Assembly: GCF_029784155.1 (NCBI RefSeq)
Contig: NC_073692.1
Location: forward strand, 154,410,334-154,474,333
Direction: 5' to 3'
DNA: 64,000 nucleotides
Origin: Uranotaenia lowii
Lineage: Eukaryota; Arthropoda; Insecta; Diptera; Culicidae
The notes below the pieces were generated by a model. The model had not been told where the DNA came from and did not search any database. It saw only the letters and a program-made list of their open reading frames with translations. Both the position numbers and the translations under genes were made by a program. Shown here piece by piece: positions 1-13,100 of the stretch; within the stretch, counting starts at the first letter, position 1, and each line of letters starts with the position of its first letter.

Positions 1-1674
1 CGCTGATAAGCATTCGAATTATAAACCGACGATTCAATTCGTTGAACCAAATTTAGAAATCTAATCTTTACGTTAAGTAGTATACGCCAATCATTGACAC
101 GCTATACTTGCCATTTTATTTGGGTTTCTTTTGTCGGTAATAATTTGACAATCATGCATCGATAAACATTTATGACTGATAACTGGTAATCGGAAGGACC
201 GATGATGACTGATTTCAGTTCTTTCTTTTTTTTTTTTTTGATAATAATACTTTAAGGGTTTCCCACTAGACTGAGTTGATTTGAGGTCATTTTTGAATTT
301 TTCAAGTTTTTAAGTTCGTATGGGAAAACTGAATACCTATTATGTTCGAAAAAATCTCACATCGTGAGATATTTTTTTAATCTTTTCGATTCGCATTGAA
401 AATTTCAAAAATCGAGCAATAAATGTACAAATTATAACATTGAAAAAATTTATTTACAGCGCTTTTTTCTGTGTAGGAATTTGATGTGGGACATCCTATA
501 ATGACTCCTCCAGGTTTTTTCGTGTAGTGCTCAGTATTTCTAGCCTCTTGGCTCAGAGCTCAGAGATTGTAATTTTTTCTGAGTTATAAAAGGCAATAAC
601 ACTTAACTCAGATGTCTCCGGTCAAATCTGACAGCAAATTTGAACTCCTGGGAAAATATCACTTGGCATTAGTACAATTTTCATGTCCTTAAACCTGCGG
701 CTTTGAATTTTTGCAGTTCAAATCTAATGTTCTGAGTTCATTTCGGTACATCTCCGTACCTGAAAATTATCACATTTTCAAGGGCGATGGAAAGTGTTAG
801 CGAAACATGAGATACTATGGCGCGTTAGCCAATTACACCACGGTGAACGTGACGAAATAGGCTTCAACATGCGTAGGAGAAAGTGTTTTCTAAATGTGCC
901 TAGAGGTTTGAATGCGCCTACGATCGTTTGACGTTTAAGGGTTTAATAATGATAACAAGATGGAATAAAAAAGTGTTTTAGTATGCCCCCCCCCCCCCCC
1001 CTCGTGTTGTTAAAATGCCTTTATCCCAGAAAAAACTGGTTAGTTAGAATATATTTATGATTTTTATCATTAAATCTTTGAATCTTAACTCGAATTAAAA
1101 TCTTAGATAATAGATGAATAGATTTAAATTTTTCAAATGGAGGAACTGCCTTCATAATATGACAACCCTAACTTTTTTTTCCATAGATTTCCAAAATACA
1201 TAGATTTTTATATACCTACAGCTTTGTCATATGAAAGTTATCAGTTTCAAGCTAATAAGCTAATAGCTTATTTTCATCGAATACACAACATTTTCACATC
1301 ATACCTTGCAAAACCGAGGATTATTTCAAACAAAATTTCTGTGCGAAAAGTTCATATCAGAATTTTTAATATTGAATAAGCGAAAAACTAAAAGCAGATC
1401 GCTGAAATGACCTGCAAATTTATCCCCAATAAGCTAACAATGTTGCCTAGCTATAAGTCATTAAACGGAAAACCTAACCTCAAGCAACAATTTATTGCAA
1501 GCTTCAGAGCTCGTAAAAAGGCAATGAGACTGGTGATTTCTGATGGAGGAAAAATTTATGAAAAACCCTTTTTCAAACAAATTTCCAATTCAAAAAATTT
1601 TTCAAAAATTCCAAATTTTGAAAAAAAAACTTTGGTGTTCGCTGTTATTAAACGCATAAAAAAGTAATCTTGTA
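1..1674. other. AT-rich non-coding stretch
   Basis: No convincing gene is visible. The stretch holds a 16-base poly-C run at 986-1001 and a roughly 60-bp segment (742-801) that recurs in diverged form at 42154-42209, so it contains at least one dispersed repeat. Position suggests it is an intron or 5' flank of the Kelch-like gene whose visible exons begin at 7000; this is inference. Confidence 0.5.
742..801 (+). repeat. dispersed repeat, copy 1
   Basis: The segment around GGTACATCTCCGTACCTGAA, followed by a GATGGAAAGTGTTA block, recurs at 42154-42209 with a few differences and a small deletion. It is probably a fragment of an uncharacterised mobile element. Confidence 0.5.
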
Positions 1675-1889
1675 TGTGCACTACCGGCCGTAAGTTTAGG
1701 ATCATTTCATTTTTTTTCAAACATGCAAATTTTGATCAGCCACATCTCAGGCTTCTTATACTCAAGTTGCATTCGCCTTGTTCCATACTTAAAGGGTGGA
1801 ACGGTCAAAATTTGGTCAATATCAACTTGACGTTTTACACTTGACTTGACAATTTTGCATTTAAAAAACCTGAACACCCCTTATTTTGA

Positions 1890-2204
<315 letters not shown>

Positions 2205-2250
2205 AAGTTGCTCCTATTTCGATTTTGGAATTCACTCTTCAGTTCTCAAA

Positions 2251-2829
2251 ATGCCGTCCAAGGAAGAAGAGCAGCGTATCAAAATTTTGCTCGAGCATCG
2301 CGAAAATCCGAGCTACTCGCCCGCAAAGCTGGCAAAATCGCTAAAAGTTGCCAATGCCAACAAATGTAATTAAAGTGTTTGGGGAACGTTTGTCGACAGC
2401 CAGGAAGTCTGGATCGGGGGGAAATCGAAAACCGTAAGCTGCTGAGACGACAAAGAGAGTTGCCGGTAGTTTCAAGCGAAACCCTAACCTCTCTCTCCGA
2501 GATGCCTCAAATAAGCTGGGTGTATCGTCTACAACCGTGCATCGAGCCGAAAAACGAGCCGGACTATCGACTTACAAGAAGGACTCCAAATCGATGATAA
2601 ACAAAAAACGACGGACAAAGCGCAATCCCGGAGGCTGTACACGACGCTGCTGACGAAGTTTGACTGCGTGGTAATGGACGACAAAACCTACGTCAAAGCC
2701 GACTACAAGCAGCTTCCGGGACAGGAGTTTTATACGGCAGAAGGAAGGGGAAAGGTAGCAAATATTTTCAAGCACATGAAACTGTCAAAGTTCGCGAAGA
2801 AATATCTGGTTTAGCAAACCATCTGTACA
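2251..2829 (+). pseudogene. Tc1/mariner transposase, N-terminal half, broken
   Basis: The frame opens at ATG 2251 with MPSKEEEQRIKILLEHREN, then a paired-type helix-turn-helix region (SPAKLAKSLKVANA). A frameshift near 2360 moves the reading to VIKVFGERLSTARKSGSG and on to the second helix-turn-helix (LSLRDASNKLGVSSTTVHRA). Another break near 2600 leads to VVMDDKTYVKADYKQLPG, which holds the first catalytic aspartate, and to FKHMKLSKFAKKYLV. In-frame stops at about 2371 and 2432 confirm decay. The catalytic C-terminal half is missing because an RTE LINE joins at about 2830. Family assignment to ITmD37E is from recognition of the N-terminal sequence, not from a search. Confidence 0.75.
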
Positions 2830-4148
2830 GCTACCTGAGGAGTGGAAGGAGTGGTTAATATGCCTCATCTACAAGAAGGGCGACAAATTGGACTGTGAGA
2901 ACTACCGAGCGATCACTGTCCTCAATGCCGCCTACAAAGTGTTGTCCCGAATCCTACTCCGCCGCCTAACGCCACAAGCGAACAGATTCGTGGGAAGTCA
3001 TCAGGCCGGCTTCATGGAGGGACGGTCTACGACGGACCAGATATTCACATTACGGCAAATCATCCAAAAATTCCGTGAACACCAATTCCCTACGCACCAT
3101 CTATTCATCGACTTCAAAGCCGCATACGACACGATCTACCGTAACGAGCTATGGAAAATCATGGACGAGAACGGCTTTTCCGGGAAGCTGATCAGACTGA
3201 TCAAGGAGACGATGGATGGAACGCAGTGCTGTGTGCGGATTTCGGGTGAATTGTCGAGTTCATTCGAATCGCGCAGGGGGCTTCGACAAGGTGATGGTCT
3301 ATCCTGCATGATGTTCAACGTGGCGCTAGAAGATGTTATTCGACGAGCGGTGGGCGGAATGCGGGGCACGATTTTCAACAGATACAGTCAACTTATCTGC
3401 TTTGTCGATGACATTGATATTGTCGGCAGATCATCTGCGGCGGTGGAAGACATTTAACGCGAAGCAGGAAGGATTGGGTTGATGATTAATACGTCCAAGA
3501 CGAAGTACATGTAGGCCTGCAAATCCGAGACCGACCGAACCCGCTTGTCCAGTAATAAAAAGGTCACGATCGACGGCGACGAGCTGGAGATAGTCGAAGA
3601 CTTTGTCTATCTCGGCTCACTGGTGACCGCAGACAATGACACCAGCCGTGAGATCCGGAGGCGAATTATCAGCGAAAGTCGTGCCTACTATGGACTCCAC
3701 AAGCAACTGCGGTCGAGAAGATTTAGCCCTCGCACGAAGTGTTACCTGTATATGACGCTCATTAGACCGGTTGTTCTCTACGAGCAGGAGACATGGATAT
3801 TGCTCGAGGAGGACCTGCGTACACTCGGAGTATTCGAGCGACGAGTGTTAAGAACCATCTTTGGCGGCGTGCAGGAGAACGGAGTTTGGAGGCGAAGGAT
3901 GAACCACGAGCCCGCGCGACTGTACGGCGAACCCAGTATCCAGAAGGTGGTGAAAGTTGGCCGGATACGCTGGGCGGGACATGTTGCGAGAATGCCGGAC
4001 GACTGTCCTGCAAAACAGGTGTGCGCTACGAATCCGGTAGGAACAAGACGATCAGGGGCGCAACGAGCGAGGTGGTTAGACCAAGTGGAGCGTGATCTGG
4101 CGAACGTGGGGTGCCCGAGAAATTGGAGAACGGTTGCCACGGACCGAG
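2830..4148 (+). pseudogene. RTE-like LINE reverse transcriptase, 5'-truncated, nested in Tc1
   Basis: The reading starts abruptly inside the RT domain at LPEEWKEWLICLIYKKGD and runs through HHLFIDFKAAYDT, the RRGLRQGDGLS motif and the FVDD active-site motif (about 3401-3412), with stops at about 3455 and 3511. It resumes at 3545 with the RTE-type C-terminal part: VYLGSLVTADNDTSREIRRR, then VLRTIFGG and RIRWAGHVARMPDDCPAKQV. The 5' truncation is typical of target-primed LINE insertion. Compared with the antisense copy at 32290-42065, about 70 bases of the 3' tail are absent. RTE clade (JAM1-like) is the best guess; no RNase H is visible. Confidence 0.75.
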
Positions 4149-4813
4149 TGAATTTTACATTTTTTCAAACACATCCGAGAAATGTCTAGCTCACGATCTT
4201 TCGAATGAGATAAAAAAAATATACAATATGTCATAAGACAGCTAAAATATGGCCGTTCAAAATTTGCATGTTTTAAGGGACTGATCCCAAACTTACGGCC
4301 AGCAGTGAATATTTCGCATCCTACGATTTCTAACCGATTATACTTGAAGTTCAATGTCATGAGGGTTTTGATTCGTTTTTATCAGAGTTTCTCGACAGAC
4401 ATTCCAGTAAAAACGTTTTTAATGGCACAAAATTAATCAAGATTTGTTCTCGATACAGCTGAATTCACCAAATTGCCCTCAGTTTCTATCAAAAGAGAAG
4501 TATTGGGTCGAAGGAAGGAAAAGGATGCAGCCACCCGAAATAAAGGTTTGGCGAAGCATGAGTTGGAAAACGGATCTATAACATGACAGAAAAAAAATGT
4601 GCCCCGGCCGATGGGAGATATCAAGAATAAAGTAGAAATATTTCTAACAAAAAAAGATAAAAAAAATTTCATATTTTTTGTCAATCACGGTGCTATAAGC
4701 AAAGCACAAGCATATAGATGCTGCATAAATTGAAGGGTTCAAAATTATTTCTCAAAATTTTACTTACTTTAGAACCAGTTAAAATATGAAAACTTTCTTG
4801 AATTATAAAGCTA

Positions 4814-5925
4814 CACACTAAGATTGCATTTATCCCGTTCGGGACCATGATTCTCCGTATCACAGGAAAACTGCTCAATTCGAACGAAGTTCGTATGGGA
4901 ACTCACCTGAATCTCGGTACGCTCCATCTCTCCTGAAATCTGAAACAAACTTGCTACGAGAGCACAGGAACTAAAAGTATCCCCGTGAATTCAGGACAGA
5001 GTTCTCCGTAATCATGGGAGACATAATTCTTGTCAAATTTTCTTTCTCTTTCGCTCCTGTATAAAAAAACAACACGTTTGTTTTCTCTCGCTTTCACATG
5101 TTCAAAGAAATAAAAACTGCGAAACATTTTGACTCGCCATTTTTTCTTCCAGTTTTCGTTTATTGTCGATACTCGTGTAGAAATACAATTTTGTTCCGCA
5201 GTAGTTTCCTATGAAAATAGTACTGGAAGTGAAAATTTAGCTGATGCCAACGGATAAAAATCAAATCGATACTTTCGTGTGATCGGTATCAAGTTCCAGT
5301 GAAATTTGCGATTGACTGAGGATCTTGAATAGAAGATTCATACGACTGGTAGGAGGATTTGGGGCCAATTTCTTGCGCCCCGGTTCAGGATCTTTGGCCA
5401 TGATTGGTCGATTCAGCTGCTCGGAACGCAAGGATTCTCCAGTTTTGCACGATGCAGCGGTAAGTATCATTGCCATTTGGCGTTTTTGTAAATATTGTAA
5501 CAATTTGTTTTCTTAATTTACAGAAGAACAGTCCCGCAGGCGTGTTGTGTTGTGATCGTTAAAAAGTGTCCACAAAATTATCTTAAAAAAATATATTGGT
5601 TGAAGTATTTGAAAATAAATTTAAATTGTTTGGATTAACTTAGTGTTTTGTTTTCATCAAACAGTGCATTGGAATTAAATTTTTAAAAATTGAAGGGGAA
5701 AAGGATTCTTTCATTGACTACAAATCTCAGAAGAAAGTCGTTTCGAGCTCCCGGAAATATTTGGAAACTCCCTGCAAATTACAGGAAAACATCGTTCAGA
5801 GCCTACAGGTGATTTTGACAGTTGTTTTCCTGAGCTGTTTTTCTGACCTGAAATCGTCCTGTAATTTCAGCTGTTGAAAATACAGGAAAAAATCGTCATG
5901 ATCACAGGAGAAAAGATTAAGTGTG
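4814..5925. mobile_element. TIR element E1 with CAGGAAA-rich arms
   Basis: The left end reads TA then CACACTAAGATT. The reverse complement of the right end reads TA then CACACTTAATCT, giving short imperfect TIRs and a TA target duplication. Both arms (roughly 4860-5050 and 5740-5910) are crowded with variants of CAGGAAA, TTACAGG and CCTGAAAT in both orientations. Between the arms are a TATAAAA box (5060-5066), a short two-exon frame with GT-AG signals and an AATAAA at about 5612. No transposase is visible, so it is probably non-autonomous. Its layout matches the elements at 30285-31113 and 55781-58985. Confidence 0.6.
5400..5562 (+). CDS. small two-exon ORF inside E1 (hypothetical)
   Basis: The frame begins at ATG 5400 (MIGRFSCSERKDSPVLHDAA) and runs to 5459. 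A GTAAGT donor at 5460 and a TTTACAG acceptor ending at 5523 define a 64-bp intron. Exon 2 (5524-5562) continues in frame and ends in TAA, for a total of about 32 residues. The frame is open upstream of the ATG to about 5316, so the protein could be longer if translation starts earlier. I recognise no domain. An antisense frame covers the same region, so coding status is uncertain; the splice signals and downstream AATAAA are the main support for a transcript. Confidence 0.25.
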
Positions 5926-6999
5926 TACAAATTATTGATCTATTTTTATATTCTACCACTTCTTATTTTGACGCTTCACAAGTAAATATAAAAATTATTT
6001 GCATACAAAGAAACTCATTTCAAAATTGTGTTCAAAATTACTTAGACACATTTCTGCGTTCTAATCTACTTGGGGTTGAGGTTGAAATTCTACACAAAAA
6101 GGTCAAATAGAGATATCTTTCGTATTCACATTGGTTTAGTTAGGTAGAACTGGCTTACTAAGTTGTAAGTCTGACTTCATTCAACGAAAGCCATTTTAAC
6201 TAAAAATAAAAGTTCAAATTAAAAAAAATTAACTTCAAATTTTCAATAACTTTAAATCGATTTCCAAATCCAACAGGGCGTCGTGCCAGCCCTGATCCAA
6301 ACATGACAGCACCGGAACTTCAATCGAACCCAACCCCTGGCAAACGGTCTCGGTCCCGAGTGCGAAATGGCAATTGTCAACCGGATCGAATATCCCGGTT
6401 TCCAATTTTGTCAAAAGCCTCGCCTCACTTTGAATGTGCGAATTGTTGTCCAAGCGCTTTACCACCAGAGGCAGTTCTCTTGTTCGAGTACCTTTTCTCT
6501 ACATATTTGTGGATGTATCCATCTGTGTTTGCCACAAGTGGTCGATTGCCCGGCTTTCTCACCTCGAGGATGCTATACCTAACCTTTCAATTTCAACGTG
6601 AGGTTGCCATGCCATGAGCACCACCCAATGCTGACAATTTCCTAACAAACAACTAACCGGGGTCGTGTCGGTTGGAATCAAATTACACTTTTCAGTAAGA
6701 GATTAAATCGCATTATCGAACGGCTGATTGCGTTTCGTTTTGTTCAGTAGATGGAAAATGGTCCGCTTTAAGGGTGTTGTTCGGGCAGAAGCTCGAGCCA
6801 TGTGTTTTTTCGATTGGTTTCTTGTTAATTGCTTTCATTTATTTTGAAACATTCAGAATTGAGGTACTGAACATTTTTTTCGAAAAATGAACGCAACAAA
6901 AAATAGTGCTTTACTTAGGCCACAGGAACATTGTTAAATGTGTACTTCAAATATTTTTAAGACTCTGTTCGATATATTATTTCAACTTTTTTTTCGCAG
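5926..6999. other. intronic or flanking DNA with a GC-richer island
   Basis: Lies directly upstream of the first visible KLHL17 exon and is probably intron. At 6274-6617 is a GC-richer island preceded by a CCAACAG acceptor-like site. It has an open frame on each strand (104 aa from 6303 on +, 76 aa on -) but neither shows a known domain. No BTB N-terminal coding sequence could be found here. Confidence 0.35.
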
Positions 7000-7121
7000 A
7001 TGATATGTTGGAACGCAATCGAGACGTTGTAACGCTACATGACATCGATCCTTCATCGCTGAAGCAGCTGATTGATTATGCTTACAGTGGAGAAATCACT
7101 ATCACCGAGGAGAATGTTCAG
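7000..7121 (+). CDS. KLHL17: KLHL17 exon: second half of BTB
   Basis: A TTTTTTTTCGCAG acceptor ends at 6999 and a GTAGGT donor starts at 7122. The exon begins with two bases of a split codon and encodes [20 protein letters not shown], then [21 protein letters not shown]. This is the BTB segment that follows the HxxVLxA..FxxMF core, so the preceding exon is missing from the window. Confidence 0.9.
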
Positions 7122-10100
7122 GTAGGTTTTTAGGCTGTGTGATAAGTAAACGACAATCAGCTTACAACAGCTATGAAAAGTAATATCAAAAAAATATTGA
7201 ATTTCTAAATGGCTCCAACGTGAACATAATTCCTGTAAGGAGAACTTGATATATAAAATGGGGCTTAAAACTGTTATTTAAAAAAAATCATACTTAGGTA
7301 CGTCTCTTAGTTTTCCCTTCAATGTTGTTTAGTAACTTTAAGTGAACAACAGTTTTGTTCAAGCTTTTACCACTGATCATATTGACACGACGCTTAGAAC
7401 AAAAATCCTATCGTTTTCTGTCTAATATTGCCACCTATCGTCATCGGTATTGCGAACCTTGAAAAATTGGACCAACAATTCCCTGTAGGAAAAATTTACC
7501 TGTTTTTTAAAAAACGAACACAAACACATACAGGATCTCAATGAAACATGATGTTTCCTCGAAGAGATTCCTTTTTTCTTAACTCTAAGCGTACATCTCT
7601 CGAGGATATGATGGCTAGCATCTTTCAAACGCTAAAACCACCAACCCACCGAAAGTGTACTATGTATGCCGTGACCGGGATTCGATCTCACACCCCCTGG
7701 CTTAGAAGACTTGAAGGCTGTCCACTACGCCACGGGCGGCGGCCGTATTCAGTACGATTGTATCGTCGAGATCGCATATTTTTCCTTGAAAGTTTGGTGG
7801 ATCGTTACTTTAATTTATCGGCCTTACCGGCGATAAGTGATGTTCTTTTTAGAAATGGTTTCTAAAGTTTATGAAGGTTTGAAAAAATGATTATGTCACA
7901 TCAATAGTATATAAAATTTATTTAAAAAAAATCATAACAGTTCAAACAACTTCCTTTCATTCGTTTGATACAATATACATTTTTTGTTTCGCTAACTTAT
8001 TGCTATCTTTTTTCCTCTTCAGTTGTATTCATTCCTAACGGTACAATCGACTTCATTTCGACATGTACACGGTTTTATCCGAGTTTGCCCGGATTTCATT
8101 GGGAAAAGCCCGGATTTTATCCCGTATTTATTCACTATATTTTCCAGAACAAAAATAAACAAACTGTGTAGTGAAAATTTTATATTTATGCTTCCAAAAC
8201 GAAATTTTTTGAGCAAATTTTATAAAAATAATCATGAGAGTTTTTTTGAAACCCTAAAGTAGGTTTAAAAACTGCTAATGAGTTATGATGAAAATAATTT
8301 TTTTTCTTGATTTGTGTTGAGTAATTTCGGTTTACAATATTGAAATTCAATGATGAAAAATTCTGACAAGCTTAACCTACTTGCTATTAATTTTTTTTAT
8401 CCAACACCTCAATACAAACTTTTCATTTTTTTTTATTATTATTCACTTGTGTTCTCTACAGAGCCATTTTCTTTTCTCAGCATAGCAATGTTTGATGGCA
8501 AACTATAACAGTTTTGCCATGCAGTTCAAATATTGATGACGATTTTTATAAATTTTTTTGTGGTTTTTTAATTATTTTGTGGCAGGCTTATATTCAGAAT
8601 ATGGAATTGGTTTGCATGATTGTAAGCCTTTTGCAGAGAAAAATAAGTGTAATGTTTTTTACCGAGAATTTTGCAACAATAATTGAAACTTTCCATTAAA
8701 AGCTTTAAATCACATTTCATAAAAAAAAGTAAAAAATACTTAGGCTGTTTTTAACTTAAACTTGTTCAAGAAAACAATACGAAACTTTTCATAGTACTCT
8801 CTGGAGCCACCGTCATTCCTAAATTTTGTCCGTTTGGTTATTACGTGAATTTATTCATACCTTCGATGTAATTTTATGGAAATCATTCTACATAAAATTC
8901 ATGTTTCCCTTTCTTATCTTCTTTTTCTTTAAATTAAAAGTGTTAAGCTAAGCAAATAATTGTAAAAACAAAAACGAGTTTGGCTCCTTAAAACCTGAAG
9001 GTATGAGCCGTTTCAAATAAAGATTTACAAAAATAAAATTCTACATATTTTCTTTGAGTAGAATAATTTATTAACCATTCGAATCTTATGATATGTAGTG
9101 GTAGTAATGTGTGCACTAAATGAAATCAGAGAAGAATTTTTTTTATTGATTTGATGCTCTACTCCTTTAAGGTTTATTTAAAACAAGTTCACTAGTGTTG
9201 GGAAAAAGTGGTAGAAATGTGGTAGCACATTGTGAAAACTTTACCATGCTGAAATGTAAATATTTAAGATCTTTGGGCGTTTAATTTTTTTACAACACTG
9301 TTTCAATTTCAGCCGAATGAGATAGAATTCGAGCTAGTTTTACATCACAACATGCGAAAATATAACACATGTTGTAAAAAAAATTGGAGGCCGCAGATCT
9401 TGAAAATGTTTTTATATGGTAAAGTTTTCAAAATGTACTACAAGTGTCGAAATTTCTACCACTTTTTCCCAACACGAGTGTATTTGTTCTTACTAAAGGT
9501 CCAACAACAACAATGTCGTGGCATTTCTTTTTTAATTTTAGTTTATTTGGAACTTAAAAACAGAGTGCAAGTATTTCAAATAAAAAATTATATGTACCTT
9601 ATATAAGGGCAGTTACAAACGTGTGTATTTTAAAAACTATTCAATAGATCGAAAAACTTTCTATGGAGGAAATGAAGGTGTTAATATGACATTAAATGTA
9701 AAAATATAAAAAATATTTATCAATGATTTCAAGAAATACTCTAACTTTTTCATAAAATCTCTTTTTTATCTTTGCACACTTTTTTCAGTCATGTATTGAT
9801 TTATATTTTTTACCACAGAAGCAAAACCATTAAAAGTTATTTACTTGGTGTCTACTAGTCAGGCAACACTTTTTGCCGGCCGGAAATGGATTTTTGCATT
9901 GTTTAAGGAGTCTGCATTCAGTTATCCCCAATAACCATAGACTTTTTACCATATTTAAGATCAAGGGTTGCATTCCGATGGTTGGTTTGAACTTCGTGTG
10001 GATCCTAGTGTGGCTCCTCATACTTCCTAACCATTTGGTCCGAAAAAAATCAGAAAAAATCAACAGTTCATGAGCTTTCAAGTCAACAATGAAGAATTTT

Positions 10101-13100
10101 CGAGGCACAAAATGCGTAAAAGGAGCAAATTTGTGCAAAATTATTTTTACCATGTCTTTTTGCATCGTAAATATCTCAAACACACGTCAACTTAAAAATC
10201 TATCAAAAATAGGCAAGATAGTCCTTTTCATAACTAACACAACGCTACTAAAGTTTTCCGAGCTCTATTAAAGTAGCTATCACTAAAATAAAGTGCCCGG
10301 ATACTCAATGATCATAGCCTAATGACACTTTAATATTTTAAAATGTCATCAAAATATCAATAAGTGCTAACTGAGTCCTTTAATATATTTGAAAACAATT
10401 TATTCATGACATACGGTCCTGTGGGTGAATGTTCATAGCTATTTAGTGATTTTAAACAAAAAATTTCAAGGTATGTAAATGAAATAAAACAAATTTAGTT
10501 ATATAACTTCTATCGCGGCCTTTACGAACAATTTTAAGAACTAATTTCATATCTATTTCAATGCTCGTTTTTGATAATTTGCCTAGAATGCGAATAAATA
10601 TTTTTTTAGTTAACTCTGTTCAAGGATAAACTAAAGTTTACTCTATGGAGCCACTAAGGGAACTATTTTCATCCACTTGTTCGTTTAACCATTTAAATGA
10701 AAAACAAACAAGAAATAATTTTTGATAAGTTTTCTACGACTCATGTAACTTTTGCTAATTATTCTGATTTATTATTTTAATATTATATATTTCGTTTCAG
10801 CTCTTTCAAATAAATCTTTTTCAATACTGGTTGCACTTAATAAAAATAAGTGAAACTTTCATAAAATGCTTTAAGTCACATGATTCACACATATAATAAT
10901 AAAAACGGAAAGAAATACTTAGACTGTGTTTAACTTGATAATCAGTAACCGGAAAACATAAACTTGTTCAAGAAAACAAAACAAAACTTTTCATAGTACT
11001 CTCTGGAGCCACCGTCATTCTTAAACGCTGTTCTTTTGGCTATTACGCGGGTTGATTCATACCATCTAGGTAAATTTTGGAAATCATTATACAAATTTTC
11101 TTCAAGTAGAATAAAATATGAACCATTCGAATCTTATGATATTTATTGTAGTAGTGTTTTTTTATCAAAACGCAGAGAAAAGATATTTTAAAGTTAAGAT
11201 AATGAACTTAAATAAATCAAAGAAGAATAAATGTTAAGAATTTGACGATCTTCTCATTTTTAAGGGTTTATTCATAAAGGATTCAACATCAATGTCGTGG
11301 CATTCTTTTTTTAAATTTTTGTTAAATAAAGAACTTTAAAATAGAGTGGAAATTTGTCAAATAAAAAGCTAAATCAACTTTGACAGCTTGTAACTTGATT
11401 CGGGTGCATCCAAATAAAACAATTTCTTCGGAGACCCTCAATGAGTTCTTAAAATCTTCAATTCTGCATTATTACTTTTTATCATAGACGCACCCTGAAA
11501 GTCCGGGAGAAAGACTCTCCAATCAGACCTTGGGTGTCAATTTGACACTCTTCGCTTAAACCCGGTATATCTTGCTTGTTTCTCAATCGATTGTTACATA
11601 GTTTATAGTTTCAGAAACCTCGTAACGTAACTCAAATATGTTTTTCAGACAGTATTCACTTAAAACACTTCATTTTTTCTTTATTCAAAGTCTAAGAAAA
11701 AAAAATCTAAAAAAAATCTTCGAAAAAAAAGACTGCAGATTAGCTACGAAATGCTCGAAAAAAAATTTCACTTGGCGTCCAAAGAAGCTAAAGTTAGAAG
11801 CTATACATTGTAGATATGGATATTTTTTTTAAATTTCAAGGTATTTAAGATCATGACCACAAAAATGAAAAAAAAGTGATGTAAAAACCGTAGTTTTCAA
11901 TCCATGAACCGTCAAAATTGTTTAAGTCAAACCAGATAATTTTTTAAAGATGATTGAAAAGTTGACGTTATTTGGAACATTTTTGCATTCTTAGAGTGTC
12001 AAAATACAAAACACATAATTTTTGACCAATTTCCAAAGGTAGCTGTTTTTCGAAATTTTTGTCAATTTGCATTTTTTCATATTTTCTTGCACTAAAATAC
12101 AGCTTTGCACTAGATTTTGAGTATTTTAACTCAAGATTTCCGCATTAATTTTCTAATCACCAGAAGGTCAATTTCATATCGATTCTAGTGGTGTAATACA
12201 TTTTGTAGGTTTCTTAAACTATATATATGGAAAAAATCGGTTGAAAAACAAGAAAGAGATATTGGTTTTAGTCAGGAGGGTCAAATTGACACTCCAGGGA
12301 CTGTAACGGACAAAAAAATTCAGGGACGGATTGGGATTAATATTCAAAAATCGCAGCAAATTTTTATGCGTGCTTCCGGAATCCTTTAACTTATTTGAAA
12401 ACAATCTATATGGTCCTGTGGGTGAATGATAATAGCCATTTAGTGATTTGAAACAAAGTTTGTCAAGGTTTGGAATAATACGAATTCAATTTTATAACTT
12501 TTTTTGAGACCTTTACAAAACATCTTTCGAAACAAATTCATACCTATTTTAATGCAAAATTTCCGCGGAAATGCCTGAATCCTGTATTCGATATTTCGGG
12601 TTAAATTCGAATCAATTTTTAATCAACTCTATTCAACGATAAATTAAACTTTACTCTCTGGAGCCACTAAATAATTTTCATCAGCTTGGTTGTTTAACCA
12701 TTTAAATGAAACACAAATATGACATAATTTTGCTATGTTTTCTGCGATACATTGCACTTTTGCAAATTACTTGGATTTGTTATTTAAATATTCTATTTTT
12801 TGTTTCAGCCCTTACAAATAAATCTTTTTCAATACTTATTCTATACGATATTGAAACTTGTGCTAATATTTAATAGCGTTCGAAGCACTCAAACGTGGTT
12901 TGAAATATCTTGTTAAGCATTTATTTAATTCTCGCCTTTATCTACTTTGGTAAGATGAATGAATTTTCGCTCTAACAATTAATTAAAACTGTAAGTTGTT
13001 CCTCATGTATGACTAAACATAGTGCAATTTTTTTATTTGAAAGATTCGGTTCTGGTTCATAGCTTGGAAAGTATTTTCAATTATGACCTTTTAGCTGGGT

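Noticed and set aside
6235..6617. Overlapping frames on both strands, up to 104 aa, in a GC-richer island
   Set aside because: No known domain, both strands open equally, and no fit to the missing BTB N-terminus; kept only as an unannotated island.
7667..7740. Functional tRNA gene
   Set aside because: A and B boxes are good, but the acceptor stem pairs only partly and the anticodon arm is irregular, so a SINE head or pseudo-tRNA is more likely.
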